Shown: positions 1 through 5,550 of the stretch, piece by piece
Layout of the letters: each line of letters opens with the position of its first letter
How positions within the stretch are numbered: the stretch's first letter is position 1
Assembly (NCBI GenBank): GCA_018710795.1
Contig: DVJH01000130.1
Span: 1 to 8,081, forward strand
Source of the DNA: Candidatus Galligastranaerophilus gallistercoris
Lineage (GTDB): Bacteria > Cyanobacteriota > Vampirovibrionia > Gastranaerophilales > Gastranaerophilaceae
Direction: 5' to 3'
Length of the DNA: 8,081 nt
The notes under the pieces: model-generated
What the model was told of the DNA's origin: nothing
The model's input: only the letters and a program-made list of their open reading frames with translations
The model's database searches: none
Position numbers and translations under genes: made by a program

Positions 1-489
1 GTTTTATCGGGTACCGATGATTCAAACCTTATTCAGCAATGCTACAATGAAGGAATTGATGAATTTATCGCAAAACAGCCCAACTGGCACCAGCAGGTTA
101 TGAAATTTATCTCGGATACCGTTGTTAAGGCAACAAGCGAAGAGTATCAAAAATATTATATAAATAATGATATTTGCGTTTTGTCTATTCATAAAATTAA
201 TAATGAAGCGTATATTGCAAATATTTTAAAAGAGGTTAACGCAAACGTTTTGACGGGAAAACCGAATATTATTTTTGATATGGAACACATTAAAATTTTC
301 TCCGATAAATTTGCAACCGTTTTTGCGCAGGTTTATAAAACCGCAAGCCAATCGGGCGGAAACTTTGTAATAGTAAAACCCTCAAAAGATATTATAAATG
401 CTCTGGGGTATGTCTTTTTAAACAATGTCATAAAAACGTTTTATTCAATCGAAGATGCCGTTAAATATATTGAATCAAACAGAAATTAA
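1..489 (+). CDS. Receiver (REC)-STAS fusion protein, 5' end outside the window
   Basis: The frame is open from base 1 to the TAA at 487-489 (162 codons). The ATG at 100 is internal, and coding continues upstream of it. Codons 1-29 look like the end of a response-regulator receiver domain: VLSGTDD gives the beta-4 strand with its Ser/Thr (S3), and GIDEFIAKQP gives the beta-5 Lys (K25), with KQP instead of the usual KP. Codons about 57-159 look like a STAS (anti-sigma-factor-antagonist) domain: IIFDMEHIKIFSD is the core strand and loop, followed by a helix, GGNFVIVKPS, and the final helix SIEDAVKYIE. STAS proteins of the SpoIIAA type bind partners according to phosphorylation of a Ser in a D-S loop. 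Here that loop reads S101-D102, so an Asp seems to occupy the phospho-site. A cytoplasmic partner-switching or signalling role is inferred. No kinase, phosphatase or sigma factor is visible nearby. STAS is fairly sure; REC rests on about 29 residues. Confidence 0.75.
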   Translation, partial: VLSGTDDSNLIQQCYNEGIDEFIAKQPNWHQQVMKFISDTVVKATSEEYQKYYINNDICVLSIHKINNEAYIANILKEVNANVLTGKPNIIFDMEHIKIFSDKFATVFAQVYKTASQSGGNFVIVKPSKDIINALGYVFLNNVIKTFYSIEDAVKYIESNRN

Positions 490-1790
490 ATGTTTTCGAT
501 TTTAATTTGATTAATGCTGTCGGCATTAATTTCTTTTAACAGTTCGGCAAAGCTTGTGTAATATTCGCCCAAAGTATCCTGATAACCCAGAATTAATTCA
601 AGATATAATTTCTTTGAAACCAAAAAAGTCGTTAAATCTATTTCGCTGTTTTGCAGACTTTTTCTTGATGCGCTCATAAGTTCTTCGGAATTATTTAAAA
701 GTTCGCTGTTATAAAAATTCAGGTTATTTCTTGCTATGACAAATTTTTCCCAGGCATCGGTCAGGTTTCTTATAGCGTCAATTTCAATATCTTTATATTT
801 TAATTCCGCCTTTTCAATTTCGATTTGGGCATTTTGAATTTCGGGAGAATAATTATATAAAAGGGGTATGTTAACAAGGCTTGCGCCCACGTATCCGCCC
901 GATTGATAGTGCCCGTCGCCGGACATTCCTTTTGTTTGATATGCATATCCGCCCGTTAATTCAATATCGGGAATTCTTTGGCTCTTAACCGCTTCAAGCT
1001 TACTTTTTGCTGCCTGCACCTCTTTTTTTGCGGCAAGAAGATCGTATCTGTGCGCAAGCGCATAATTTTTAATGTCATTAAAATTAATTGATTCATCGGT
1101 CGGGTTTATTGTCATTAATACCGCATAATCATCGGGCAGAGTATCTTCTTTGGTGTCATAATTTATATTGCTTGTGTTCATAACCGAGTTGAAATAATTT
1201 TGGGCGGAAATTACTTCGGACCTTGCGATGTTGGAATACATAATTGCTCTGTTTAAAACGATTTTTGCCTGAATTGCCTCTGTTTCGGGAAGCTTTTCTT
1301 GTTTAACGTCTTCTTCCATTCTTTTGTATAATTCTTCATACAAAGCTTCCTGTTCTTTTAAAATTTGCAGATGAGATTTTTTTACAAGAAGGTTGATGTA
1401 TGATTTTTTAACTTCCGTAATAAGGGAATATTCAAGAAATTTTTGGCTGTCTATTGCGGCAAGGCTGTATGTTTTTGCGGTTTCTTTTCTTTTTCCTCTT
1501 TTTAAAATTTCAATGGTATAATCAACCCCGATTTGCTGCGGGTTGCCGACACCGGCTTTGGGGATGTTTTGAAAAGTATGAATTGAAGGGTTTTGAAGCC
1601 TGTCTGCTATAAAAATATTGTTTCTTGCGATATCAATATCCAGTTTTGATAATTTAATCTGCGGGTTTGTTTGAAGCGCAACTTCAATGGCGCCTTTCAA
1701 ATCGATTTTTTGCTCTTCCTGAATGGCATATCCCGTGCTTGTCGTTAATATTAAAAGTAATGCGGTTAAAAACTTTTTCAATTCTTCCAA
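486..1790 (-). CDS. TolC/CzcC-like outer-membrane efflux protein
   Basis: This 434-residue protein has the length and layout of the outer-membrane efflux protein (OEP) family, whose trimers form the exit duct of tripartite pumps. Residues 5-22 form a signal peptide (KKFLTALLLILTTSTGYA), probably cut after GYA. Two OEP repeats follow, about 28-205 and 236-420, each rich in long amphipathic helices. Family-like landmarks are IEILKRGKRKETA (93-105, like the CzcC strand before the first coil), the RYDLLAAKKEVQAAKSKLEA stretch from 248 (normally RPDL...), and a second beta strand, NIPLLYN (307-313). The similarity leans to the CzcC/CusC metal-efflux branch, but the substrate cannot be read. No membrane-fusion or RND partner is in the window. 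The start at 1790 is TTG; a second in-frame TTG at 1781 would give a more usual MKKFLTA start. Neither has a good Shine-Dalgarno site. The stop overlaps that of the convergent STAS gene by 4 bp. Confidence 0.9.
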   Translation of the reverse strand: MEELKKFLTALLLILTTSTGYAIQEEQKIDLKGAIEVALQTNPQIKLSKLDIDIARNNIFIADRLQNPSIHTFQNIPKAGVGNPQQIGVDYTIEILKRGKRKETAKTYSLAAIDSQKFLEYSLITEVKKSYINLLVKKSHLQILKEQEALYEELYKRMEEDVKQEKLPETEAIQAKIVLNRAIMYSNIARSEVISAQNYFNSVMNTSNINYDTKEDTLPDDYAVLMTINPTDESINFNDIKNYALAHRYDLLAAKKEVQAAKSKLEAVKSQRIPDIELTGGYAYQTKGMSGDGHYQSGGYVGASLVNIPLLYNYSPEIQNAQIEIEKAELKYKDIEIDAIRNLTDAWEKFVIARNNLNFYNSELLNNSEELMSASRKSLQNSEIDLTTFLVSKKLYLELILGYQDTLGEYYTSFAELLKEINADSINQIKIENI

Positions 1791-1813
1791 ACTGTTTTGT
1801 ATACTCTACATTT

Positions 1814-1842
1814 ATAATAATCTAAAATTTTTATTTTGACAA
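1814..1842 (-). promoter_or_regulatory. Sigma70-like promoter of the efflux gene
   Basis: On the minus strand, TTGTCA (1842-1837) and TATTAT (1819-1814) are separated by 17 nt, and each matches the consensus in 5 of 6 bases. Transcription would begin near 1807, leaving a leader of only about 17 nt before the TTG at 1790. Confidence 0.6.
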
Positions 1843-1868
1843 AAAGCTTAAAAAAGAATATATACGGG

Positions 1869-1896
1869 TTGAAAAAAAATCTTTTTTCTATACAAT
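1869..1896 (+). promoter_or_regulatory. Sigma70-like promoter of tRNA-Gly
   Basis: TTGAAA (1869-1874) and TACAAT (1891-1896) are spaced by 16 nt, each 5 of 6 to consensus. The predicted start near 1903 lies just ahead of the mature tRNA 5' end at 1911. The promoter is divergent from that of the efflux gene; the two -35 boxes are 26 nt apart. Confidence 0.65.
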
Positions 1897-1910
1897 AGTT
1901 TATAGCGTTT

Positions 1911-1983
1911 GCGGACGTAACTCAATTGGTAGAGTCCCTGCCTTCCAAGCAGGTTGTTGCGAGTTCGAGCCTCGTCGTCCGCT
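1911..1983 (+). tRNA. tRNA-Gly (anticodon TCC)
   Basis: The cloverleaf can be folded by hand. The acceptor stem GCGGACG (1911-1917) pairs with CGTCCGC (1976-1982), with discriminator T at 1983. The anticodon stem CCTGC/GCAGG encloses the 7-nt loop CTTCCAA, anticodon TCC. The T arm is GCGAG-TTCGAGC-CTCGT with one G-U pair. The D arm contains AATTGGTAGAG. The 3' CCA is not encoded and must be added after transcription. It is a single-gene unit with its own promoter and hairpin. Confidence 0.97.
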
Positions 1984-2021
1984 AATTAAAATCATCGGGA
2001 TAAAACTCGATGATTTTAATT
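1984..2021. terminator. Symmetric hairpin, probable bidirectional terminator
   Basis: AATTAAAATCATCG (1984-1997) is the exact reverse complement of 2008-2021, giving a 14-bp stem with a 10-nt loop. It starts directly after the tRNA. The outer stem gives an A-tract on one side and a TTTTAATTT tract on the other, on both strands. It can therefore end the tRNA transcript (+) and the hydrolase operon (-), whose last stop is at 2078. The T-tract is interrupted, so strength is uncertain. Confidence 0.7.
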
Positions 2022-2077
2022 TAAACCGTATTTAACCGCTTTATCTGCTTGTTATACAAATCAACGGGCGGAAGCCT

Positions 2078-2794
2078 TTAGTTTTTAAGCCAGTTTGTGC
2101 ATTTTTGAATAAAACCTTTTTTATCGTATAAAAATAAATCTTCGGCGTGGATTCCTTTTTCGTATACAAAAAGTTCTTTTTTGCATTTTGCTTTTTTATA
2201 TAGTTCTTCGGTATGCCAAAAATAAACGGTAGGGTCCTTTTTGCCCGTGATAAAAAGAACGGGTATATTTATTTTATCTATATAATCAATCGGTTTTTCT
2301 TTTTTATGGGGAATAATTGAAGGTCTTATCGATAAAAACCTTTTTAATTCAAATTTTTTAAACGTTTCAAGCCAGGCTTCTTTTTTATACATTTTATTTT
2401 CGATTTTATTAAAATCGCAAGGGGCGGAGATAACAACCAGTTTATCAATTTTATTTTTTGCGGCGTATAAAATTGAAACCATTCCGCCCAATGAAAAACC
2501 CATTAAATAAACATTTTTATAGTTTTTATTTTTTATAAAATCAAAAACCGCATCTAAATCTTTTTCTTCTTTTGCGCCGAATGTGTAAAAACCTTTTGAC
2601 CTGCCATGGCCTCTGAAATCAAGAGAAATTATATCAAATTCTTTTGAAAACTCTTTTTCCATTTCAAAAAACGCTTTTGAATCTTTTGTCATGCACCACC
2701 CCGGAGCAATAACGATAACCGAATCAAACCCGCCTTCAAAATAATTTATTTCTATTTTAATGTTGTCTTTTGTTTCCAGTTTTAAATTTTCCAT
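2078..2794 (-). CDS. Alpha/beta hydrolase (serine hydrolase-like)
   Basis: This is a 238-residue soluble cytoplasmic enzyme of the alpha/beta-hydrolase fold, with no signal peptide. The apparent catalytic triad is Ser101 in the nucleophile elbow GFSLGG, Asp187 in TGKKDPTV and His216 in KGIHAED. DFRGHGRS (about 60-67) is the usual strand-turn before the elbow, and APGWCMT (30-36) lies where the oxyanion loop is expected. The family includes esterases, lipases and acyl hydrolases; the substrate cannot be told. The open frame extends 8 codons further up to an ATG at 2818. The ATG at 2794 is preferred because a perfect GGAGG sits 6 nt before it, and it leaves a 2-nt gap after the preceding stop instead of an overlap. 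It is the last gene of a three-gene unit with the zinc-site protein and the vWA protein. Confidence 0.9.
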   Translation of the reverse strand: MENLKLETKDNIKIEINYFEGGFDSVIVIAPGWCMTKDSKAFFEMEKEFSKEFDIISLDFRGHGRSKGFYTFGAKEEKDLDAVFDFIKNKNYKNVYLMGFSLGGMVSILYAAKNKIDKLVVISAPCDFNKIENKMYKKEAWLETFKKFELKRFLSIRPSIIPHKKEKPIDYIDKINIPVLFITGKKDPTVYFWHTEELYKKAKCKKELFVYEKGIHAEDLFLYDKKGFIQKCTNWLKN

Positions 2795-2796
2795 TT

Positions 2797-3105
2797 TTAA
2801 CCTCCGCAGGTTTTGCATGGAATTCCGCCTTTAAATATTGCCTGTTGTTTTTGAATTTTTATACATCTTGTACATTTTTTTGCCCACGGGCATGAGGCTT
2901 TATGATATTTTAGGGAGCCCGTGTTAAATATTACCTCTTCGCTTTTATTTGCGGCCGTTATTTTCTGATGTGTTTTTTCCTTTAAAATAACGGGTTTTAC
3001 CGTATTATTGTCTTTATATAAAGATATTGCAAATAAAACGACATAGATAATAAACAAAAATGAAACATAAAAAACAAGCTCGCTAAACGGTTTTGATTTA
3101 TTCAT
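2797..3105 (-). CDS. Small membrane-anchored protein with Ada-like zinc-site domain
   Basis: This 102-residue protein has one transmembrane helix (about 10-30), a Lys-rich linker, and a C-terminal Cys/His domain from about residue 58. The pattern H68-x3-C72 ... P96-C97-x2-C100, with FNTGSLKYHKASCPWAKK leading in, resembles the Ada-type metal-binding-like fold found at the ends of many secreted or membrane nucleases (generally x-tkkyHkxxCp...aGyxPCkxC). C78 and C81 form an extra CxxC. Zinc binding is inferred from the pattern; no enzyme domain is attached, so the function is unknown. The ATG at 3105 follows the vWA stop by 2 nt and has no Shine-Dalgarno site, so translation probably depends on ribosomes finishing the vWA gene. 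A 14-bp-period repeat covers this junction, and the gene may once have been the 3' part of the vWA gene. Confidence 0.75.
   Translation of the reverse strand: MNKSKPFSELVFYVSFLFIIYVVLFAISLYKDNNTVKPVILKEKTHQKITAANKSEEVIFNTGSLKYHKASCPWAKKCTRCIKIQKQQAIFKGGIPCKTCGG
2801..2805 (-). promoter_or_regulatory. Shine-Dalgarno site fixing the hydrolase start
   Basis: GGAGG on the minus strand lies within the last codons of the upstream gene and 6 nt before the ATG at 2794. This argues against the upstream ATG at 2818. Confidence 0.85.
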
Positions 3106-3126
3106 TTTTATTCATTCATTTTTATT
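3100..3126. repeat. 13-bp perfect direct repeat, 14-bp period, at a gene junction
   Basis: ATTCATTTTTATT occurs at 3100-3112 and again at 3114-3126. On the coding (minus) strand each copy carries AAAATGAAT. The first-read copy provides the last codons of the vWA gene, and the second provides the start codon of the zinc-site gene. The period is not a multiple of three, so gain or loss of one unit changes the frame relation between the two genes. Confidence 0.9.
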
Positions 3127-3872
3127 GTGCCATGAACGTCTTTATCAATGCCGAGGCTGTCAAACAAACTGTCCGTTAATTCGCCCGAATTTCCGGCGGA
3201 ATAAAATTTTCCTCTTGTTGCAAGTGCGGTGCATCTTAATTGATTGTTTGCCTCGGTATCATACAGGTCAAATGCGATGACGTCAATTGAAATATCGTCT
3301 CTTTGTTTCATTAATTCGATTGCATAAGTGCAGGGGCTCTCGTCGCAATTTTCTCCGCCGTCTGTAAGCAGAATTATATGTTTTTTGCCTTCAATTCCCG
3401 CAAAATCAACGTTAACGGCTTGCTTTAGGGAATATGTAATCGGCGTCCAGCCGGTTGCGCTTGTTTGATAAATCGAATTTAAAATATTTTGGGCATTATT
3501 AACCCCCAAGGGAACGGTTAACTTTGATGCCATGCACCCTTGAAGATAGGTAAACCCTGCTCTGTGCCCGTATACTCTTAAACCCGTTTGTATGTTCGGG
3601 TCAAGTTTCGGAAGAATTGATGAGAGAGTATCCATTGCAATATGAATTTTTTTCTTTCCCCCGAGCTCCTCATTCATTGAGTTTGAAAAATCAACGATAA
3701 ATAAAATTTTTGAATTTTTATCGTATTTTGAACTTGAAGCTTCTTTTTTGTAGCCCATAGGGGTGTATACCTTATATTGAAAATTGGGTTCCGAAAAGAC
3801 GCTTTGGCAATTTACAAAACCGATTAAAACCGATAAAATTATTAAAAATGAAATTTTTTTTATCATAAGCAT
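3108..3872 (-). CDS. Secreted von Willebrand factor A domain protein
   Basis: This 254-residue protein has an N-terminal signal peptide (about 4-28, KKISFLIILSVLIGFV core) followed by one vWA domain (about 55-240). The metal-ion-dependent adhesion site is complete: D61-x-S63-x-S65 in IVDFSNSMN, T143 in GWTPI, and D171 in LLTDGGEN. LRVYGHR (98-104), the GWTPI loop and the end ARGKFY...ELTDSLF are typical of the bacterial secreted vWA family. C113, C176, C181 and C214 may form disulfides outside the cytoplasm. Such domains bind protein or matrix ligands through a divalent metal; the ligand is unknown. There is a Cys at 22, but FVNC is a poor lipobox, so a soluble periplasmic or exported protein is more likely. 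An in-frame ATG at 3866 (MIKKISF) is an equally plausible start; neither has a clear Shine-Dalgarno site. It is the first gene of the unit with the zinc-site protein and hydrolase, and divergent from the nitroreductase across only 28 nt. Confidence 0.88.
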   Translation of the reverse strand: MLMIKKISFLIILSVLIGFVNCQSVFSEPNFQYKVYTPMGYKKEASSSKYDKNSKILFIVDFSNSMNEELGGKKKIHIAMDTLSSILPKLDPNIQTGLRVYGHRAGFTYLQGCMASKLTVPLGVNNAQNILNSIYQTSATGWTPITYSLKQAVNVDFAGIEGKKHIILLTDGGENCDESPCTYAIELMKQRDDISIDVIAFDLYDTEANNQLRCTALATRGKFYSAGNSGELTDSLFDSLGIDKDVHGTIKMNE

Positions 3873-3889
3873 ATTCTACTATAAATTAA

Positions 3890-3894
3890 GGGAG
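3890..3894 (+). promoter_or_regulatory. Shine-Dalgarno site fixing the nitroreductase start
   Basis: GGGAG (within AAGGGAG) lies 6 nt before the ATG at 3901. It sets the start 39 codons inside the longest open frame, whose upstream part overlaps the 5' end of the vWA gene. I see no convincing promoter in the 28-nt gap 3873-3900, only AT-rich -10-like words on both strands. Confidence 0.85.
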
Positions 3895-3900
3895 TTTAAA

Positions 3901-4533
3901 ATGGATATATTTGAAGTTCTTGATAACAGAAAGACTATCAGAAAATTTGATTCTTATATACCCTCTAAAGAGGAAATCGAAAGGATAATAGAATCGGCCC
4001 GTCTGGCGCCGAGTGCCATGAATACTCAAAACTGGAAATTTATTGCTGTATACAACAGTGAAATTAAAGAAAAAATGGCGGCTGCGGTTTTAAAAACGTA
4101 TGAGAGAATTATTCCCAATCTTGATGATGAAACAAAAGGATACGTTGAAAGATATAAAGGGCATTCAACCTTTTTTGCAAAGGCGCCCGTTGTAATCGTT
4201 TGTATTGAAACCAAAGCAAAATCCTTTATGGGCGGAGTTTTGGAAATGGCAGGACTTGGTGAAGATGAAATTAAAAAAATGCGCCCCGATTCATATCTTT
4301 TAAGCATGGGAGGCGCCATTGAAAATATGCTTCTTGCATCTTATGCGCTGAATTTGGGCTCTTGCTGGATGGTGGCGCCCGTTTTAGGGGAAGCGGGAAT
4401 TAAAGAAGCATTGAAACTTGATGAAGATGACAGAATAGTTTCAATTATTGCAATCGGAAAACCTGCGGTTGATTCAACCTTAAAAAGGTCTCCTAAAAAA
4501 GAATTAAATGAAATTATGCAAATTATTGAATAA
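3901..4533 (+). CDS. Nitroreductase-family flavoprotein
   Basis: This 210-residue cytoplasmic protein has the normal length of the FMN-dependent nitroreductase family. These enzymes act as homodimers and use NAD(P)H to reduce nitro compounds, quinones or flavins. Visible family signs are RKTIRKF (10-16, the FMN-phosphate Arg cluster), APSAMNTQNWKF (36-47, the usual PSxxNxQPW element with N in place of P), GAIENMLLASYALNLGSCWM (138-157, the long dimer and cofactor helix) and AIGKP (184-188). The physiological substrate cannot be told from sequence. The start is set by the ribosome site at 3890-3894. The gene is monocistronic, with a strong terminator directly downstream. The vWA gene is divergent, but the distance says little about a shared role. 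Confidence 0.92.
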   Translation: MDIFEVLDNRKTIRKFDSYIPSKEEIERIIESARLAPSAMNTQNWKFIAVYNSEIKEKMAAAVLKTYERIIPNLDDETKGYVERYKGHSTFFAKAPVVIVCIETKAKSFMGGVLEMAGLGEDEIKKMRPDSYLLSMGGAIENMLLASYALNLGSCWMVAPVLGEAGIKEALKLDEDDRIVSIIAIGKPAVDSTLKRSPKKELNEIMQIIE

Positions 4534-4537
4534 AATT

Positions 4538-4566
4538 AAAGACCGGTTTAATAACCGGTCTTTTTT
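4538..4566. terminator. Intrinsic terminator after the nitroreductase
   Basis: AAAGACCGGTT (4538-4548) pairs with AACCGGTCTTT (4553-4563) around a 4-nt loop TAAT, followed by T through 4566. It is a strong rho-independent terminator for the + strand. It also lies just past the stop of the convergent 53-codon gene and may serve that strand, where the trailing tract is TCTTTAATTTTA. Confidence 0.92.
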
Positions 4567-4588
4567 AAATCTTAAAAGTTAAATTGTC

Positions 4589-4750
4589 TTACATAAGTCC
4601 TAAAACTTTTTTGTACCAGCTGAATGCTTCCAATTCAACACCGTTAAATGTGGTTTTTAAGCATTGCTGTTTAAGATAATTTTGAAACTCATCGTTAAAT
4701 TTGGATTTAACAGGCGATTTGACTTTAAGTTTTTCTGCTAAAGCAACCAT
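4589..4750 (-). CDS. Small basic protein of unknown function (53 residues)
   Basis: I do not recognise this protein. It is 53 residues, Lys-rich in the N-terminal half (EKLKVKSPVKSK), with a helical middle (NDEFQNYLKQQ) and an aromatic C-terminal part (VELEAFSWYKKVLGLM). It has no signal peptide or membrane helix and a single Cys (C30). The case for a real gene is external. AAGGAAGGGGG lies upstream of the ATG at 4750, and an extended -10 promoter lies 71 nt from the start. A bidirectional hairpin follows the stop. The frame is open 11 codons further to a GTG at 4783, but that start lacks a ribosome site and would place the G-rich motif inside the gene. Its position is standalone between convergent and divergent neighbours. 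Confidence 0.65.
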   Translation of the reverse strand: MVALAEKLKVKSPVKSKFNDEFQNYLKQQCLKTTFNGVELEAFSWYKKVLGLM

Positions 4751-4759
4751 TTTACTTTG

Positions 4760-4770
4760 CCCCCTTCCTT
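4760..4770 (-). promoter_or_regulatory. Unusual purine-rich ribosome-binding region
   Basis: On the minus strand, AAGGAAGGGGG ends 9 nt before the ATG at 4750. It offers two overlapping Shine-Dalgarno registers and a run of five G, rare in this AT-rich sequence. It supports the 4750 start over the GTG at 4783. Confidence 0.6.
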
Positions 4771-4820
4771 TAACACACAGCACTTAAGATTGTAACAATA
4801 TGAACAACACCATTACATGA

Positions 4821-4849
4821 ATTATAACATATTATTTGTAATATTTAAA
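4821..4849 (-). promoter_or_regulatory. Extended -10 promoter of the 53-codon gene
   Basis: On the minus strand TGTTATAAT (4829-4821) is a perfect extended -10 (TGnTATAAT), and TTTAAA (4849-4844) sits 17 nt upstream as a weak -35. Transcription would start near 4813, giving a leader of about 63 nt. An inverted repeat ATATTA/TAATAT (4829-4834 and 4839-4844) overlaps the spacer, and ATTGTAACAAT (4789-4799) lies in the leader; both could be chance in AT-rich DNA. The rest of the gap 4784-4989 is AT-rich with no further gene. Confidence 0.7.
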
Positions 4850-4938
4850 TAGTCTGAAATAATAAATTTGCTATTTTTTAATACATCATTGAAAAAATAA
4901 TTGTAAAATTTTGTAAACTCCTTGATATCGTTAATTAA

Positions 4939-4968
4939 TTGGCTTTTGTGGTTTTTTGATTGTATAAT
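4939..4968 (+). promoter_or_regulatory. Sigma70-like promoter of the NUDIX-ABC operon
   Basis: A perfect TATAAT (4963-4968) is preceded at 18 nt by TTGGCT (4939-4944). The predicted start near 4975 falls after the upstream in-frame TTG at 4960, so that TTG cannot be the start on this transcript. Confidence 0.6.
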
Positions 4969-4977
4969 GCTTTTTAT

Positions 4978-4981
4978 GGAG
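4978..4981 (+). promoter_or_regulatory. Shine-Dalgarno site fixing the NUDIX start
   Basis: GGAG (within TGGAG) lies 8 nt before the in-frame TTG at 4990. The ATG at 4976 is out of frame and meets a stop after two codons, so TTG 4990 is the supported start. Confidence 0.7.
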
Positions 4982-4989
4982 TTTTAAAA

Positions 4990-5550
4990 TTGATTTTATA
5001 CGAAACAAAATTTTTATCGCTTAAATCATATAAAAGAGAAAATAAACCCGATTGGGTTTATGCCGTTCGTCCGAATGCAAAAGATGTTGTTGTTATTCTT
5101 CCTTTAATTAAAAACGGCACCGAAGAAGAGATTTTATTTTTACTTACAAAAAGACCCCCCTTAATTGCAGAAAACGTTGCAGAATTTTGTGTTGAACTCC
5201 CTGCAGGGCTTGTCGGGGATGAAGATAAAAATGAAACCCCGATTGATGCGATAAAAAAAGAACTTCTTGAAGAAACGGGGCTTGTTGCAGATAGGGTTGA
5301 GATTATTCTTGATAAAATGAGCTCATCTTCGGGGCTTACAAGTGAAACTTCAACCGTTGCAATTTGCTATATTAATGATAAAAATATTAAAACTCCTCCG
5401 ATAAATGACGGAGGCGTTATAGCCGAGAGAATATACGTTAAAAAATCAAAAATAAACGATTTTTTATCCGGCTGCTCAAAAAAAGGCTTTGCAATAAGCT
5501 CCCAATCGCTTGCGGCACTGTATTTATATTTAACGGGAATTAAGCTATGA
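4990..5550 (+). CDS. NUDIX hydrolase, ADP-ribose pyrophosphatase-like
   Basis: This 186-residue cytoplasmic NUDIX protein belongs to a family that hydrolyses a nucleoside diphosphate linked to another group, using divalent metal. The NUDIX box is complete in spacing at residues 76-98: G76-x5-E82-x7-K90-E91-L-x-E94-E95-x-G97-L98, with Lys where the consensus has Arg. The preceding ELPAGLV (69-75) and the following SSSSGLTSE (111-119) are arranged as in ADP-ribose/ADP-sugar pyrophosphatases (NudF type), the likeliest class; the exact substrate is not readable. The TTG start at 4990 is chosen from the Shine-Dalgarno site and promoter position. The stop overlaps the ABC exporter start by 4 bp (ATGA), so the two are translationally coupled. 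Confidence 0.88.
   Translation: MILYETKFLSLKSYKRENKPDWVYAVRPNAKDVVVILPLIKNGTEEEILFLLTKRPPLIAENVAEFCVELPAGLVGDEDKNETPIDAIKKELLEETGLVADRVEIILDKMSSSSGLTSETSTVAICYINDKNIKTPPINDGGVIAERIYVKKSKINDFLSGCSKKGFAISSQSLAALYLYLTGIKL

Noticed and set aside
3803..3808. Possible lipoprotein Cys22 in the vWA signal peptide
   Set aside because: FVNC does not fit the usual lipobox, with Asn before the Cys.
3784..3900. 39-codon upstream extension of the nitroreductase frame
   Set aside because: It overlaps the vWA 5' end, shows no family similarity, and a good Shine-Dalgarno site precedes the ATG at 3901.
4026..4319. 97-codon frame antisense to the nitroreductase
   Set aside because: It is a shadow of the coding strand: no ribosome site and no domain.
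4789..4799. ATTGTAACAAT palindrome as an operator
   Set aside because: Short and AT-rich in an AT-rich gap; likely chance without a second copy.
4960..4989. TTG at 4960 as NUDIX start
   Set aside because: It overlaps the TATAAT of the promoter and lacks a ribosome site; TTG 4990 has one.
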